NCBI GenBank assembly: GCA_030278955.1
Contig: JAOANR010000015.1
Location: forward strand, 22,600,626-22,664,625
Source of the DNA: Hygrophila difformis
Taxonomy: Eukaryota; Streptophyta; Magnoliopsida; Lamiales; Acanthaceae
Reading direction: 5' to 3'
Length of the DNA: 64,000 nucleotides
Part shown: positions 1 through 11,939 of the stretch, in pieces
How positions within the stretch are numbered: the stretch's first letter is position 1
Layout of the letters: every line of letters starts with the position of its first letter
The notes under the pieces: model-generated
What the model was told of the DNA's origin: nothing
Databases searched by the model: none
What the model saw: the letters and a program-made list of their open reading frames with translations, nothing else
Position numbers and translations under genes: made by a program

Positions 1-147
1 TGTGAAAATCCTGCTAGAGAATAATGATATCAACTGAAACTCTCAAACGACGGAAGAAAAGAAATGAGCCTACTCGGATGCACACAAAGGTGATGTTAAA
101 TCTGACACTCTTGAATTTGTTATTTTTGCATGTCGAGCCTGCCTGGT

Positions 148-357
148 TCATGGAGGTGTGTCGAAGATGATAAGGTCATTGAGTAATTCCTTGATTGCTA
201 ATTTGATCACCATTTCCCTCGTTCTATCTTCTTCTTTCGAAACACTTAATTGAGCCAACCAATTTTCTTTTGGTGCGAGTCTTCTGTCGCTCCTTATGTT
301 CCATGATTCCTTTGATGACATTTCTGTCACATGACTTCTTTCAATCCCATCTTTCAT
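148..357 (-). CDS. Small hypothetical ORF, 69 aa, unrecognised
   Basis: A minus-strand frame of 69 codons runs from an ATG to a TGA. The product is charged and hydrophilic (rich in K, R, E), with a helix-like C-terminal half ending in a short hydrophobic stretch, and has no membrane segment or motif I recognise. An AG dinucleotide lies a few bases before the ATG, so it could be a terminal exon, but no upstream exon was found. It may equally be a chance ORF or pseudogene fragment. Confidence 0.2.
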   Translation of the reverse strand: MKDGIERSHVTEMSSKESWNIRSDRRLAPKENWLAQLSVSKEEDRTREMVIKLAIKELLNDLIIFDTPP

Positions 358-571
358 TGAACTTGCTACTCAGAATCACATAGTTTTTGGGAGATATTGG
401 ATCTCTCTATGCATTGATACACAAATCCTCTTGTGGTGCGGGATTAGGGCTTAACATTTATTATTTTGGGTGGTGGGGGTTCACATTGAGGAGAACATGT
501 GGAGCATCATGCTGATAAGTTGTTTTCTGTACTCGATATTGGCAGCCGGAATATCATGGTAGATAGATAGA

Positions 572-656
572 GAGAAGAAAAAAAAAAAAGAAGAAAAAAA
601 AAAAAAGAAATTATCAAAAAAAAAAAACAAAAAAAAACAAAAAAAAAAAAAATATA
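572..656. repeat. A-rich low-complexity tract
   Basis: About 85 bases of almost pure A on the plus strand, broken by single G, C or T bases. The poly-F/poly-K stretches seen in overlapping open frames come only from this tract, so those frames are not genes. Confidence 0.85.
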
Positions 657-2683
657 AAAGGGAGGAAGAAAAGAAGGGAAGAACTTGGTAGGGAAAGCAG
701 GACTTGAATTGTTGAAGGTTGAACTCTCGAGTAGGATTGGCCATTGTGTTGGGAATGGGTTTTGCACAGGGGTTTGCTTAAGTGAGAATGTAGCTTGTTT
801 ATTTGGTGTGGGGAATTGGAGGAGTGCCCCGCATTCTGCATCAATTGTAAACTGTTCTGGCACTCTATTTGTAGAGAATAGGAAGTCGCACTACATTAGT
901 TAGGATTGTTGTGTGTGCAATGCATAGATGGTCCTTTTCTTCTCATAAACTGTTGCCTTAACCTTTTTTCAAACCTTCTTCATATCTGCGTTCGTTTCTT
1001 CTGTTGAGCCCCTTTGTTTCGACGCACCTGTTATGACTCCTTCGGTAGGGGAGATGTGTTATCCGTGCAAATTCTTGGAGTGTCTTTTTTAACATCATTC
1101 GCATATCCTTTTGATCGCTCATTCTGATTGCAAGAGTATGTGTTCGACGCCGTCAATAGATCTAGTGGGAACAGAGAGTCAAGTAAACTGAACTTGAAGG
1201 TATGCTGAGTACGTGGAGGTGGACACTGGACAGAGCGGTGAGCAGGGCGTTTCATGACGACGCTACACGATTACTGAAGCTTGTAAGGCCCGGATGATGT
1301 CTACTGGAATTTGCTAATTTGTGATTTGTTGGATATGGTATTGTTTTGTTTGGGGCTGCGGGTGATGTGTTTCTGTAAAAGTACGCTTGGTTTTGTTGGG
1401 AATACAATGCTTTTTTCCTCAAAAAAAAAATTATACCCGGTTTCACCAAAAAGAAAAGTATAATTCAATTTGTTATGTAAATAAAATATAAATAGAAATT
1501 AATCCATAATTACTACCCTACTATTATAAATATTATATGTATAATTAAATTGATTAAGTATATTAAAACTTTCGTCTTTCTAACTCACTCCACCCGCAAA
1601 AATATGTTGATTTATATATTATATTTATATAAAAAGGAACAGTGGTGGTAGTATTAATAATTATACAGTAGATTAATAACTAATAAATATATGTAAAAGA
1701 TAAATTATCATGATATTAATTTTTATGTACATAAAATAATATATTAAATTTTTTTACTGATGAAATACTATTTTTTTTAAAAATTTTATGTAGTGTTTAT
1801 TTTATGTATATTATTTATAATAGGCTTGAATTTTAATATAATTAATATTATATTTAAAAATATAAATTATTCAAATAAAGAATTTATAATATATTGATTT
1901 AATTAAATTCGTAATAAATATCAAATATTTTATAATTTATTTTTAATTCATATTTTTTAAAAATATATAGAAATATTTTCTCATACAAACAAATAGATTT
2001 ATTATCTACTATAATATATTGTTTAACTGAATTCATTATAAATATCAAATATATTGTTATATCTTTTTAAAATATATGAAAACGATTTTTCAAGATTTTT
2101 TAAACTAATAAATAATATAAGATTTAAAAGATTGATGACTTGGCAAGTAGGATGATTCAGCGCTAACGTGTAATTAATTTGGATGATTGTACGTTTCTGG
2201 ATGATTAATCAGCATTTACGTGGAAACCTAAGGCATAATTATTGTATAATCCTTAAAATTAAAAAGGATGAAGTATATTTAATAAGGGCAATATAGTCTG
2301 CGCATGTCAAAAAGTATTCAGGATTTATTATATAGATAAGGCTATATGGATTAGACTGTCAAAACTCAATCGATTTTTATCAGGTCGCAAGCGTTTCAAA
2401 TTCAATTAATAGCGTCACCTACTTTGAAGATTGGATAACCAGAGGAACTAATTTGATGCCCAGGTAGGGCTAGATATCATAACTGTAGACAGTAGTTGGA
2501 AAGTAAAGTCTTTTTTACAGAAAATGTAGACATGAAAGCATGCCCCTTAAGCTTTTCTGAATGTTTCAAAAGTTGAAGGGCTATTTGTATAATCAGTGTA
2601 TACTCTAACCAAACCCCTGTTTTCTCTAAAGTCTAAAACATAATCCAGCATATGCATACAAAACGCACATGTTCGGTCGGTTC

Positions 2684-5600
2684 TCAAACCTTACTGCTGG
2701 AAGAGTCTTGGATGTCAGAATGCCGAGGGCTTGAACTTGTTGATCGAGCACCTTGTCCTAGTCCATTTATTTCTGCCTCTGGGGAGGGAGGGGAACCTCC
2801 CATGTCCCTTGTCTTGTGAAGTAGGAAAGTTCCAGTTAGGATCGTTACAAAACCACAGAGTTCAGTAACAATCTCTTGTGCTGTCTGAGATTCCCCCTGT
2901 GAAATAATTTAACACCAAACTGAAAAACATCAATCATACAGTTCGTCTTTTCACACCTTGATCAGCTAAAAAATACACGCATAAAATGGGATCGGTCAAC
3001 AACCAACTTTGGATCAAAGGGTTACCCTCTTTTCTCAATGACTAAAGTATACAATGAATGAAAAGTGAACTTGAGTGTTCAATTGTAGCTATTCAGATTA
3101 AGAAATCACAAGCTAACAAAAAGTTCCAATAGTCCAGACAAGCTAAAAAAAAGTTAAAATCCATGACATTTAAAACTGGCTGCATTTCAAAATTTTTAAT
3201 CACCTTAAACATTATCATGCTGGCCAAAATCGTGAGCGTTGTAAACATCACATAGTAGACGGGCGAAACAACAGCAGTATTAAAGGTATCCAATGCCTGC
3301 AAAATCAAAGGTTATTCGCTGCAACATTCAATTCCAATAATTATTCAGAATTTCAAATATCTGAAATTCAAAGATAAAGATTTGCACGGTCATTTCGCAG
3401 AATCATTAATAGTAGTACTAAAAAAACCATACAGTAAATTTTATTAATTGGTTCACTTCAAAGAGAATATCCTGTAATGCTTTATGTAGTAAACATTAAG
3501 GGTAATTACAAAAACTAACCCTACATGTGCAACCTTTTAGTGTCTCATCAATAAACAAGGCTGTGTGGTTCACAAAATTTTAGTGTCTCATCTGCCCCAA
3601 CTGATTTCTTCCAACTTCCTATATTTAGTTGTCCCATAGAATTTTCGCTCTTCTTATTTTATTCTCAATATATTTTTAAAAACCTTTCCAAATAACCTTA
3701 TTTAATAGTCGCTAAAAGAAGTAGCCCACTTCTAAATAAAAATATTATTGATTAAATGGAGGGCAAAACTGTATACATGAGTTGGAAGAAAAGAATAAGG
3801 TGGGATAGAGGAAACCGAAGCGTATAAGTTCATAACTCTCATTCCATAGAGGATCTCATTCAATCCCTAAAGTAATCATCAAACATTACACTCTTAGCTC
3901 ATGAAGATCATCTTTCATTTCTTTCAACACAAGTACACTTCATTAGTAGTGCATTAAATTCGGCTTTCAAGGTGCTTCTCCAACAAATAAGGAATAAAAG
4001 GGAAAAACCAAATCTATATCGCAACATGTACATATATATATACAAATGTTTATATACGATATATATATAATCATTTTTAATTGAAGACTTCAGTATTTAT
4101 ATGAAGATATATTCTATAAACACAAAAATAACTTTTAAGGAAGCACAATATAATCCAATATTCCGTACATCTATATTCAATAAATTGCAAATACTAAGTT
4201 AAAGTATCGAAACATTAAACATACGAGAGGTTCATAAATATGAAGTGACAATTATTCACAATTTTCACAAAGGTAACATATGCTGTGCATCCTGGGCTCT
4301 CTTATCTTTCTCAGAAAATGCTTTCAAAAAGTACATTAACAATATTGCTCTCCAATTTCTTGGAAAACTTCATCTCCATACCTTGTCTCTTCTTCCAGCT
4401 CTGATTTACAATAATCTTTTATCTACTATTCCTCTGATTTTCTTCTAAATCTTTTATGATGCTAACGAATCATTTTCTTGCTATATTTCCATACATAATT
4501 CAAACATATGGTTAAAACATATTCTGCGACCGATCATGCTTTCTATCACCTTAGTGTATATTCATAGTTTACCTATCAGTCACCGTACTCCCCATCTAAT
4601 AACACTGAATCATTATTTAATTTTAAGTATGAATCATTAAATATAGATAAATAATTGAAAGTTAAATACTTAAATGCACTGCTGTTATCCAACTAGACTA
4701 AACAAATAAACTGTTAAACAATAAGGTCTAAGGAGGTGACTTGGTCCTGCTGATTTTAATTGAGACTCCAACATTGATGCTAGACCTTTCCACATTGATG
4801 GCCATAAAGCACTCCTATTTTCCTATCCCATGAAAAGCATATACATATATATACCCATTGCAGGAGCAACGGAAATATAAGTGCCTTATTCCAAGAGCAT
4901 TTGCTGAAGGAACATACTTCCAAGTTGCTTACCACCATTACCACATTAAAGAGACGCATTCAAAAATGAGTTCAATTTCAAGTCGCACACAATAAACCAA
5001 GTTTGTGGTGCATAAATTAATTTCGTGCCTAGCACAAATAGAGACATTAAGAAAATTGGCAAGTGCTATTTTTAGCAACTGACAATAAATCATGATTTTG
5101 GAAGGAATATTATCATGGTGATAAATGGTTAAATCAATACCTTGTTCAGATATATGATCTGCACGACACAGAAACCGGTCACTAAAATAGTGAAAAACCA
5201 AGTCTGGAAGTACACAAATTGATTGGAACCTGAGAATGACAGTTTCAATGCAATTGCAACGGCTTTCACAGCCATAACCTGCACGCAATGGAATGGATAG
5301 ATATTAGATAATTGATCATTTGATCCAAATCTGATATAAAAACAAGGTTAAATAAAAGTGTCAGACAAAAGAACTGACCGTTAGAGAACCCATCAAAGAG
5401 CAAATCCCAATGTATACAACCATATATTTTTGTCCGTAGCGCGGTACATATACAGCAATTAGAAGAATGACAAGACCCAAAACCACAAAGAAATATACAA
5501 TAAAACCTGCAAAGACACAAACGTATTGCTGTTTAGAATTATTGAAAAGTGTCTTTCAGATAAATAAATAAAGAACCCTCTAATGAACGAAAGAGAAAAA

Positions 5601-7757
5601 GCTACAGAAAGTACAATAATCTCAAAACTAGCATTCACCTGCCATAAAATAACACCTATACAGTTGAAATGGCCTGTTTTCATTCAATAGTCCGAAGAAT
5701 AATTAATACTGGTTGCAAGCCACTTATAGACTCAACTGAAGAAACATATGTCCTCATAGCAAGATGGGTTAAGGCTATATCCAGTATAATCATTTAAAAC
5801 TAAACTAAACATCATCTTCTATTTTAACCGTAGGAGGACCAATATACCTGGCTCAGTAGCATAGTGCCATACTTGTTTGACAGAATTAATATCTCTCTCC
5901 AGCGGGGCATGTAAAACAATGGTGACAGAACCCACCAAACAGAGAATACAACCAACTACACTGAACATGTGTAACCTTTCATCCAAAATAAAATGAGCTA
6001 ACACTGCACTGCATAGGAAGCCACAGGTCATGATATTGCCAACATAAGCTGCTGTACATAATGCAACATTATCATACCTGAAAATGATGCTTAATGCACC
6101 CAGCGGAGTTACAAGAATAGCAGGAGCATATGCATAAGCAGCAAAATTTGCACCCTCCCCAAGAATCACTGCTCATACATGTATAGAAGCGGTCAATAAT
6201 AATACTACTAAGTTTGCTAAGTAGTTCAAGAAAAGAAAAATGGAGATATATAGGAACTATAGTTCTGCAGATTTTTGGGCATAAACCAATATTCGATATC
6301 GAAATATTATAATATGAGCAGAACAGTATTACACAGCTTCAGTGAAAACCAGATTAATATGGAATAAGAAAAAGGAAAATGTTCTTCCATTAGTGTTTGC
6401 ACACAGTTATATTAAACTTCACTAGCTACATAATCTAGTCACTAATGCATAGCATAATTCAGTGATTAACCGAAAGTCAGAAACATGATTTTTTATTTTT
6501 TTTTCCTCATGTTCCAGGGGATGCCTTCCATTAAGAACCAATGAAATACAACTCTTAAGGACCTGCTTGAGAATTGAGATCAGTTCTTGGGATGTTTCAA
6601 ATTTATGTAATACAGGTGAAATCTTTCTTCAGAAAACGAGGATTCAAGGAAAAGGCTACTGAGGTTGTTGAGATGTTTTCGATTCAACAATGAGACTCTA
6701 CTCAAATATTACAACATAAAGCCAATTATCACAATTTAAAATATAAGTTCCGGTTCAGCAAAATGAAAGGTGCAAACCACCATTCACCTAAGAAGGAAAG
6801 TCACTTCAACATAATAATGCAAGAATGAAATGTGTATCGTGAAATAAATAGAAACTAGACTCAATGTGCATAATCAAACAAATCAGTTTTATAATTGATC
6901 ATCAACAAAAAATTTGTTGGTAATTTTACTTGCAATCATGCCAGCCCACCACCAAGGTTCCTTCAAATATCCATAACCTCCATCACCTGATCAGAAAATT
7001 TTTAAAATCATAGTTATACAAAAGAAGTTTTTCAAAGTAGACAAACTCGTGAATCATTATAAAAGCTTTTATGTGGAACTGCATATAGTAGTAAAGCAAG
7101 GAAATTTTGATGCTGCATTCACTATCTATGATATCAAGAGCATGTCTTGTACACTATCACTAGGTTATAACCAACTAATAAACCACACATATTCTTGCAG
7201 CTTAGCACTTTGGTACCAAACAATTTTTGAATATCTTGGTGTGCTACAAGTCCAACAAAGGTGCCATCATACTTCTCCACAGTTTTGATTTCTTAATTGG
7301 TTAATAGAATCGTAACCTTTCAAGCTATATTAATAATATTATAAAACTAAATACGGGTTGGGGAATTCTGTTGACAATGGAAAAGAAAAAGAAAGAAGAC
7401 ACAGCCTTCCTTCCCTTTCCATCACTTTCCACCCAAATAGGCCGAAAAGCTTCACAGTGATCTTGTGTGAGGAAGATTTCCATCATTTCTTTTTCTTTTC
7501 CTTTCCCCTTTTCAACTGGTGGATGGATTAAAAACATTTCCTTTCTTTTCTTTTATATTAAAATCACTTCACCAGTTCACCCAACCACTCTAAACAAAAT
7601 GTGCATAGAAGAGGAGAGAACACAACTAACTCGCTCGGGTTCCACTTTCCCCAGATTTTTTCAAGCCCATTTTCTTTATGATGAAACTGGAACCGATAAA
7701 TATGCTTGAAGAGACGGCCAAAAGAAACCCGCGGACATTATCAGATACTCCCACCAT
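2684..7757 (-). CDS. NIPA: Probable magnesium transporter, NIPA family (8 coding exons)
   Basis: Reading the minus strand with GT-AG introns joins eight exons into one 335-aa frame: 7757-7631, 6986-6930, 6168-6078, 6008-5848, 5506-5379, 5278-5141, 3296-3204 and 2896-2684. Phases match at every junction (1008 nt including TGA), and the length is typical of the family. Recognisable blocks, in order: a first helix with FIGSSFIIKK; GGYGYLKEPWWWAGM; GEGANFAAYAYAPAILVTPL; LHAPLERDI; ATEPGF; QIIYLNKALDTFNTAVVSP; VYYVMFTTLTILAS; and ELCGFVTILTGTFLLH. The Ser/Gly-rich tail (about the last 45 residues) is hydrophilic. NIPA (DUF803) proteins are polytopic membrane proteins, about nine helices here, assigned to Mg2+ transport at plasma or endosomal membranes. 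That role is family knowledge, not tested here. The intron at 3297-5140 is 1.8 kb. Nothing looks broken. Exact substrate and expression cannot be read from sequence. Confidence 0.93.
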
Positions 7758-7834
7758 CTTTCAAGAAAAAATGGAGGGGGGGGGGAACACAAGAATCCAA
7801 TCAGTGAAATAGTTCAGTTTCACCTACGCATCTC
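7758..7834 (-). other. NIPA: NIPA 5' UTR, exon adjoining the start codon (predicted)
   Basis: On the minus strand a pyrimidine-rich stretch ending TTTTTGTCAG is followed at 7834 by sequence continuous with the ATG at 7757. With the donor at 8028/8027 (CAACAAG|GTCAGT) this makes a 193-base intron inside the 5' UTR. This is inferred from splice-site sequence only. Confidence 0.5.
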
Positions 7835-8027
7835 CTGACAAAAATAATCGCACAAGTTAAAACAATTACCATAACCACAAATAAAATATACTCCCAATAT
7901 CATGTTACGCAATAAAAAAACAAACAAAACAGATGTACGCCGCCGCAGTCGCACCCCCATATGAGTATTATTTTTTATTATTATTTTAAAAAATGCATCT
8001 TGATTCTTGAAAAGGGAGTGTACTGAC

Positions 8028-8330
8028 CTTGTTGGTTCCCAGTGGGGGACTGAAGACAAAACGGCATTATTATATATATCTTGAAAATAACAACGATGCA
8101 AGAGACAGAGACAAAGACTGAACGTCTGTGTTTCCGCAGGATGAACGATTGAAGATCACTTGTGTGCAAGAAAGGAATAATGGACGGAGGATTGTTGAAC
8201 ACAGAGAAGACTGGCGAGTCGAGAGAGAAATCCCTCTGGGGCAGAATTGGCTGAATCTGGAAAGTGAGCCGCGGGTGGGTTCGTCTGGGCGTGTTTTCAG
8301 TATTTGTTTCTCCCAACACCGAACATAGAA
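8028..8330 (-). other. NIPA: NIPA first non-coding exon (predicted; 5' end approximate)
   Basis: The minus-strand segment is more GC-rich than its surroundings and CT-rich, as plant leaders often are. It ends in a good donor (AAG|GTCAGT at 8028/8027). Several short open frames lie here, but none resembles the NIPA N-terminus, which is supplied by the exon at 7757. The transcription start is not resolved. AT-rich sequence upstream of 8340 is the likely promoter. Confidence 0.45.
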
Positions 8331-8339
8331 AAGCGACCA

Positions 8340-8786
8340 ACAATCTGTTTATGGCCTTTCGTTAATTGTTTTTCGCTTTTAATTTAATTTATCGTTACAA
8401 ATATACGAATATTCATATTGCATTTTTTGTTAGCACTTTTTTTTCATTTATTTATCTCTACCTATAACTTGTAATACGAAGTAATAATATTATATTCTAC
8501 AATATGAAACACTCCAAAGTAAAAGAATCACCTTAAATTAAGGTCAATTAAATTCTAAAATAATGATAATTAATACACTGATTCCGGCTACAAATTTTTT
8601 TTTTTATGGATAACGGTGACGTGAAAACATCGGTAATATATGAAAACTAAAAAAAACAGCTACAAATCTTTGTTTAATTTTTCAAATAATTAGTACTCCA
8701 ATAGATTAGTTATGCTTTAAAGCTTTGAGTATAATGCCAAAAAAAAAAAAAAAACCTTTGAGTAAGATTTTAGGTCTATTTTGCCC
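8340..8786. other. AT-rich intergenic region upstream of NIPA
   Basis: No coding potential seen. It contains short poly-T/poly-A runs and presumably the NIPA core promoter, but I could not single out a convincing TATA box. Confidence 0.4.
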
Positions 8787-8801
8787 ATTTTTAGAAATTT
8801 T

Positions 8802-8971
8802 GGAAGTTTTTTTGGAGGAACTATTAAAGGCCTATGAAAGGGGAAGTGAGACTCCATGCTACACAAATTACAAAGACAACAAAAGGGAGGGATAGGGGCC
8901 GGGTGGCGATTCGTACCCCCAACCTATAAATTATTGTCGGGGACTTACCACTAAGATAAGTCCCCAACTCT
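8802..8971 (-). mobile_element. tRNA-derived SINE
   Basis: On the minus strand the element has a Pol III A-box-like sequence (TATCTTAGTGGTAAG, about 8960-8945) and, about 39 bases on, a B-box-like sequence (GGGGGTACGAATCGCC, around 8921-8905), as in tRNA-derived plant SINEs. It ends in a short A-run (seven A). It is flanked by a 15-base direct repeat with one mismatch: ATTTTTAGAAATTTT at 8787-8801 and ATTTTTGGAAATTTT at 8972-8986. That is the expected target duplication for LINE-machinery insertion. Length is about 170 bp. I cannot assign the SINE family. Confidence 0.75.
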
Positions 8972-9165
8972 ATTTTTGGAAATTTTTGAGACATTTGGAT
9001 TTTATAATAGAATAATAATATAAGCTATCCATAATAGTTTTCTGGAGTTTTTTCAATAAAAGTACTTTTTAACCATTTTAAAAACTACAATTACTTCTAA
9101 AAAAAAATACTTTATAAAAATTAATAATTTCAACCTCTTAATGCTTCAACATCGGCGGGTGGACT
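8972..9165. other. Short AT-rich spacer
   Basis: Sequence between the SINE target duplication and the Mutator-like element. Nothing recognisable is seen. Confidence 0.4.
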
Positions 9166-9174
9166 CTTTATTAT

Positions 9175-10155
9175 GGTTTAAGTTAGGGTGCGATTGACAC
9201 TTTTGTCATGATATACTGCGGTGTACTGGAACCGTTGATTTAATTTGTAAATTGATGGTTGAGATTAACTTGAGGGTTAAAATAGTAAATTTGTTATATT
9301 ATTGGAAAATGAACGTTGTTGTTGTTCTTCTCCGTATTTCATCTTACATTACCCTCCAATTTGCTTAATTATATTGATATACATAGATATACGTCGTTGA
9401 AATGTTTTTAAATAAAGTCGTTGAATTATTCATGAAAACGTACCCGAAATGCTGCTACTTGAGTCACTGAATTGTTGACGAAAAGTTGCCGAATTGTTCT
9501 TGATAAGGTCGTTGAATTGTTCATGAAAACGTCGCTGAATTATTTTTGGTATCATCACTGCATTGTATTTTGTAGCATCGCTGAATTCTTCTTGCAGAGT
9601 CGCTAAATTCTTCTTGGTAGAGTCGCTGAATTCTTCTAGTTATGATCACTGAATTCATCTATATATAGTCGGTGAAATATATTTGACAGCATAAGTGGTT
9701 TGATTTTTGGTAGCATCGCTGAATTCTTCTTGTTTCCGTCGCTGAAATATACTAGTCATGACCGCTGAAATCTGTTAGATAGTGTCGCTGAAATATTTTG
9801 ATAGCATCACTGAATTATTTTTGTTAGCACCGCGGAATTGTATTTTGGTAGCATCGCTGAATTATGCAGGGCAACTTCGCTGAATTATGCTATATATTGT
9901 CGCTGAATTCTTCATGAACTATTTTTTATCAGGAAAAGATATTATTTGGAATATTAGATATGGTTACCAAATATTTGGTATGATTTACAAAATATTAGAT
10001 TGATAACATACTAAATATAGGGTTATATCTTCCGTCACATATTTTGTTGGACAACTTTACCCTTTTCCATTTACAACCCTTGGATTTGAAATCAACGCTC
10101 CAGATTTTCCCCTTGATGTGCTGCGGATTCTTTCGATCGCACCTTAACTGGACCC
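9175..10155. mobile_element. Non-autonomous Mutator-like element (MULE-type MITE), 981 bp
   Basis: The two ends are inverted repeats. The left end begins GGTTTAAGTTAGGGTGCGAT, and the reverse complement of the right end begins GGGTCCAGTTAAGGTGCGAT (16 of 20 identical). Weaker similarity extends about 60 bp inward to a shared GTTGATTT. A perfect 9-bp direct repeat, CTTTATTAT, flanks it (9166-9174 and 10156-10164), the duplication length typical of the Mutator superfamily. There is no transposase ORF, so it depends on an autonomous partner. Its centre holds a degenerate minisatellite (separate entry). Confidence 0.8.
9400..9915. repeat. Degenerate minisatellite, core TCGCTGAATT
   Basis: About fifteen diverged units of roughly 30-40 bp, each with a core like GTCGCTGAATTCTTCTTG or its variants (cgttgaatt, cactgaatt, cgctgaaat). 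They fill the interior of the Mutator-like element. Unit length is irregular because spacers between cores vary. Confidence 0.75.
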
Positions 10156-10339
10156 CTTTATTATTGCTTCTAAGCGCCTTTGAGAAATAAACGTTTGAAA
10201 GTAATTCCTGGTTCTAACCAAGTTGGAACATATGAAACCACTTAAAATTAATAAAATTAATATTTTAACCTTTAACATTTTTAAATATGTGATTGGTAAT
10301 TTTGTATTGAACTTTCTGACCCAAATAGGAATTAGGAAA

Positions 10340-11626
10340 AGGATTGAGAGCCCACTGTCGTCTCCCGTTCCCCCTTTTCCCCCTGACCCCCCCGCGTCGG
10401 CCGCTCCACAGGTTGTTGGCCATGCTTCTGCTCCTTCGTCGTTCAGGGATGTTGTGATGGCCGGAGCCATCCCTGAACCCCCTTCTCCAGAACCAGAGGT
10501 TGTCCGCGATTACTTGAAAGAGAAACTTGTAACCATTGATTGTTCGGGTCCTCCTCTCGATGCCCGAGAATTTTGTTTGATCCGACGCTTATGAAGGAAC
10601 TCTATGAACCATGGCGTGATACTCTTGTCGTCAAAGTCCTGGGGACGTCCGTGGGATTTATTGAGTTGAAGGAAAGGTTGGGGCATGCATGGAATCTTGG
10701 TGGGCAGTTTGAGTTATTGGATGTTGGGTATGGATGTTACTTAGTCAAGTTCACAATGGAGGCCGATCGTGAGAAAGTGCTAGGGGGGGTCCTTGGATAA
10801 TTTTTTATCATTGTTTAGCGGTGATGAGGTGGTCGGAGGATTTTAATCCGGTGAAGACTAAAGTTAACACCATCCAAACCTGGGTCCGGCTTCCGTTGCT
10901 TAAACAAGCGTTCTATACAGAGAGTGCATTGCGCGCCATTGGTTCTGCCTTGGGCACTGTGATTAAGGTTGATAAGAACACCCTTGGGGTCTCCAGGGGA
11001 CGATATGCAAGAGTTTGTATTGAACTTGATCATGATGAGCCGCTGCTGTGGAGGTTGGAAGTGATGTGATCCAGGTTGCCTACGAGGTTTTGCATTTGAT
11101 GTGCATGCGATGTGCATGCTTTGGACACTTGCAAGATCGATGCCCGACCCCAGCGAAGCCTTCTTGTCAAGGCGGAGTCAGTCACCAGACCGGCGGCTGT
11201 GCCAACGCTGGTGAACACCTTTCCGGCAGCACCAGAATCCTCTCAGATGGCCTTGGATACTGGTAATCGGACAGATTTGGCTAGTGGCCATAAACAAGGA
11301 AACTTGCCAAGCAAAGAGGCGGACGGGAAGGTAACTTCCCATAATAAATGCAGGAATCAAGGGATTCTGATACGGAGGATTTGCATATTGGTGAATGGAT
11401 TGTTGTCCAACGGAGAAAACCCAAGCATAAGAAACCCTCCACAAATGCGGCAACTACTAATAATGGACCTACCACCTCGAATGCCAGAAACAAAGCCCAC
11501 AAAACTGAAGCCCGCCCCAAGTCGCCTTCACCCAATGGTTATGGGCTGGAGCCACTTCCAATTGATCGTGAAAACTTGAAATTCAGATATGGAGATCGGG
11601 GTAAAGGTCTTATCCTTCCAAAATAA
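10340..11626 (+). pseudogene. L1-type LINE ORF1 (DUF4283 / zinc knuckle), decayed
   Basis: The translation, spread over three frames, follows the plant L1 ORF1 pattern: a Pro-rich N-terminus (about 10360-10500), then the DUF4283 RNA-binding region (PWRDTLVVKVLG, YGCYLVKFTMEADREKVL, then GGPWIIF in another frame after a run of G near 10785, then WVRLPLL and ARVCIELD). A CX2CX4HX4C knuckle (CMRCACFGHLQDRC) follows near 11110-11150, then a hydrophilic tail. ORF1 proteins coat the LINE RNA. At least two frameshifts and a stop near 11067 make it non-functional. Confidence 0.75.
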
Positions 11627-11939
11627 ATCATGAATGGACAAAAAGCGCATCACTATCGACTCCAAGGCATCTGACAATGAATCTGGAAAAGCCATGGATT
11701 ATTCTAGGGTTTTTGCCCAACAACCATACTCTCCTTCGCACGACACTGTTGGTCAGAGTTCGGGTACTAAGAGTTTGGAGGTCATAGCTATGGATGTCTC
11801 TCATGCTGATGAACAGGACACTGTGAATTATGGACGGGACACATGGATACTTCATCCATCAAGAGGCCCCTGCTACACATACGATTAATGATGAAGACAA
11901 CAAATAACATCTCGTGGCCAGCATATGGATTCTGGTCTT

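Larger units (their letters stand above)
1..2683. other. Region without a recognised gene (3' side of NIPA gene)
   Basis: I find no recognisable protein domain here. Positions 1-1450 have moderate GC and several short open frames on both strands. The longest plausible one is treated separately (148-357). Positions 1450-2350 are very AT-rich with no clear terminal repeats. Positions about 2350-2683 directly follow the NIPA stop codon on the minus strand and should hold that gene's 3' UTR. A transcript end or transposon remnant could be hidden in 1-1450. Confidence 0.5.

Noticed and set aside
481..863. Long minus-strand frames rich in Phe and Ser (putative membrane protein)
   Set aside because: They arise from the A-rich tract at 572-656 read as TTT codons; no other support.
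5819..6169. Continuous 116-aa NIPA frame with an extra RYDNVALCTAAYVGN segment
   Set aside because: The extra residues are the translated 69-bp intron 6077-6009, which has GT-AG ends and happens to be in frame; the family has the two sides joined directly.
9175..9921. Coding or centromeric satellite array at the TCGCTGAATT repeats
   Set aside because: Units are too few, irregular and bounded exactly by Mutator-type ends; better explained as the interior of a single element.
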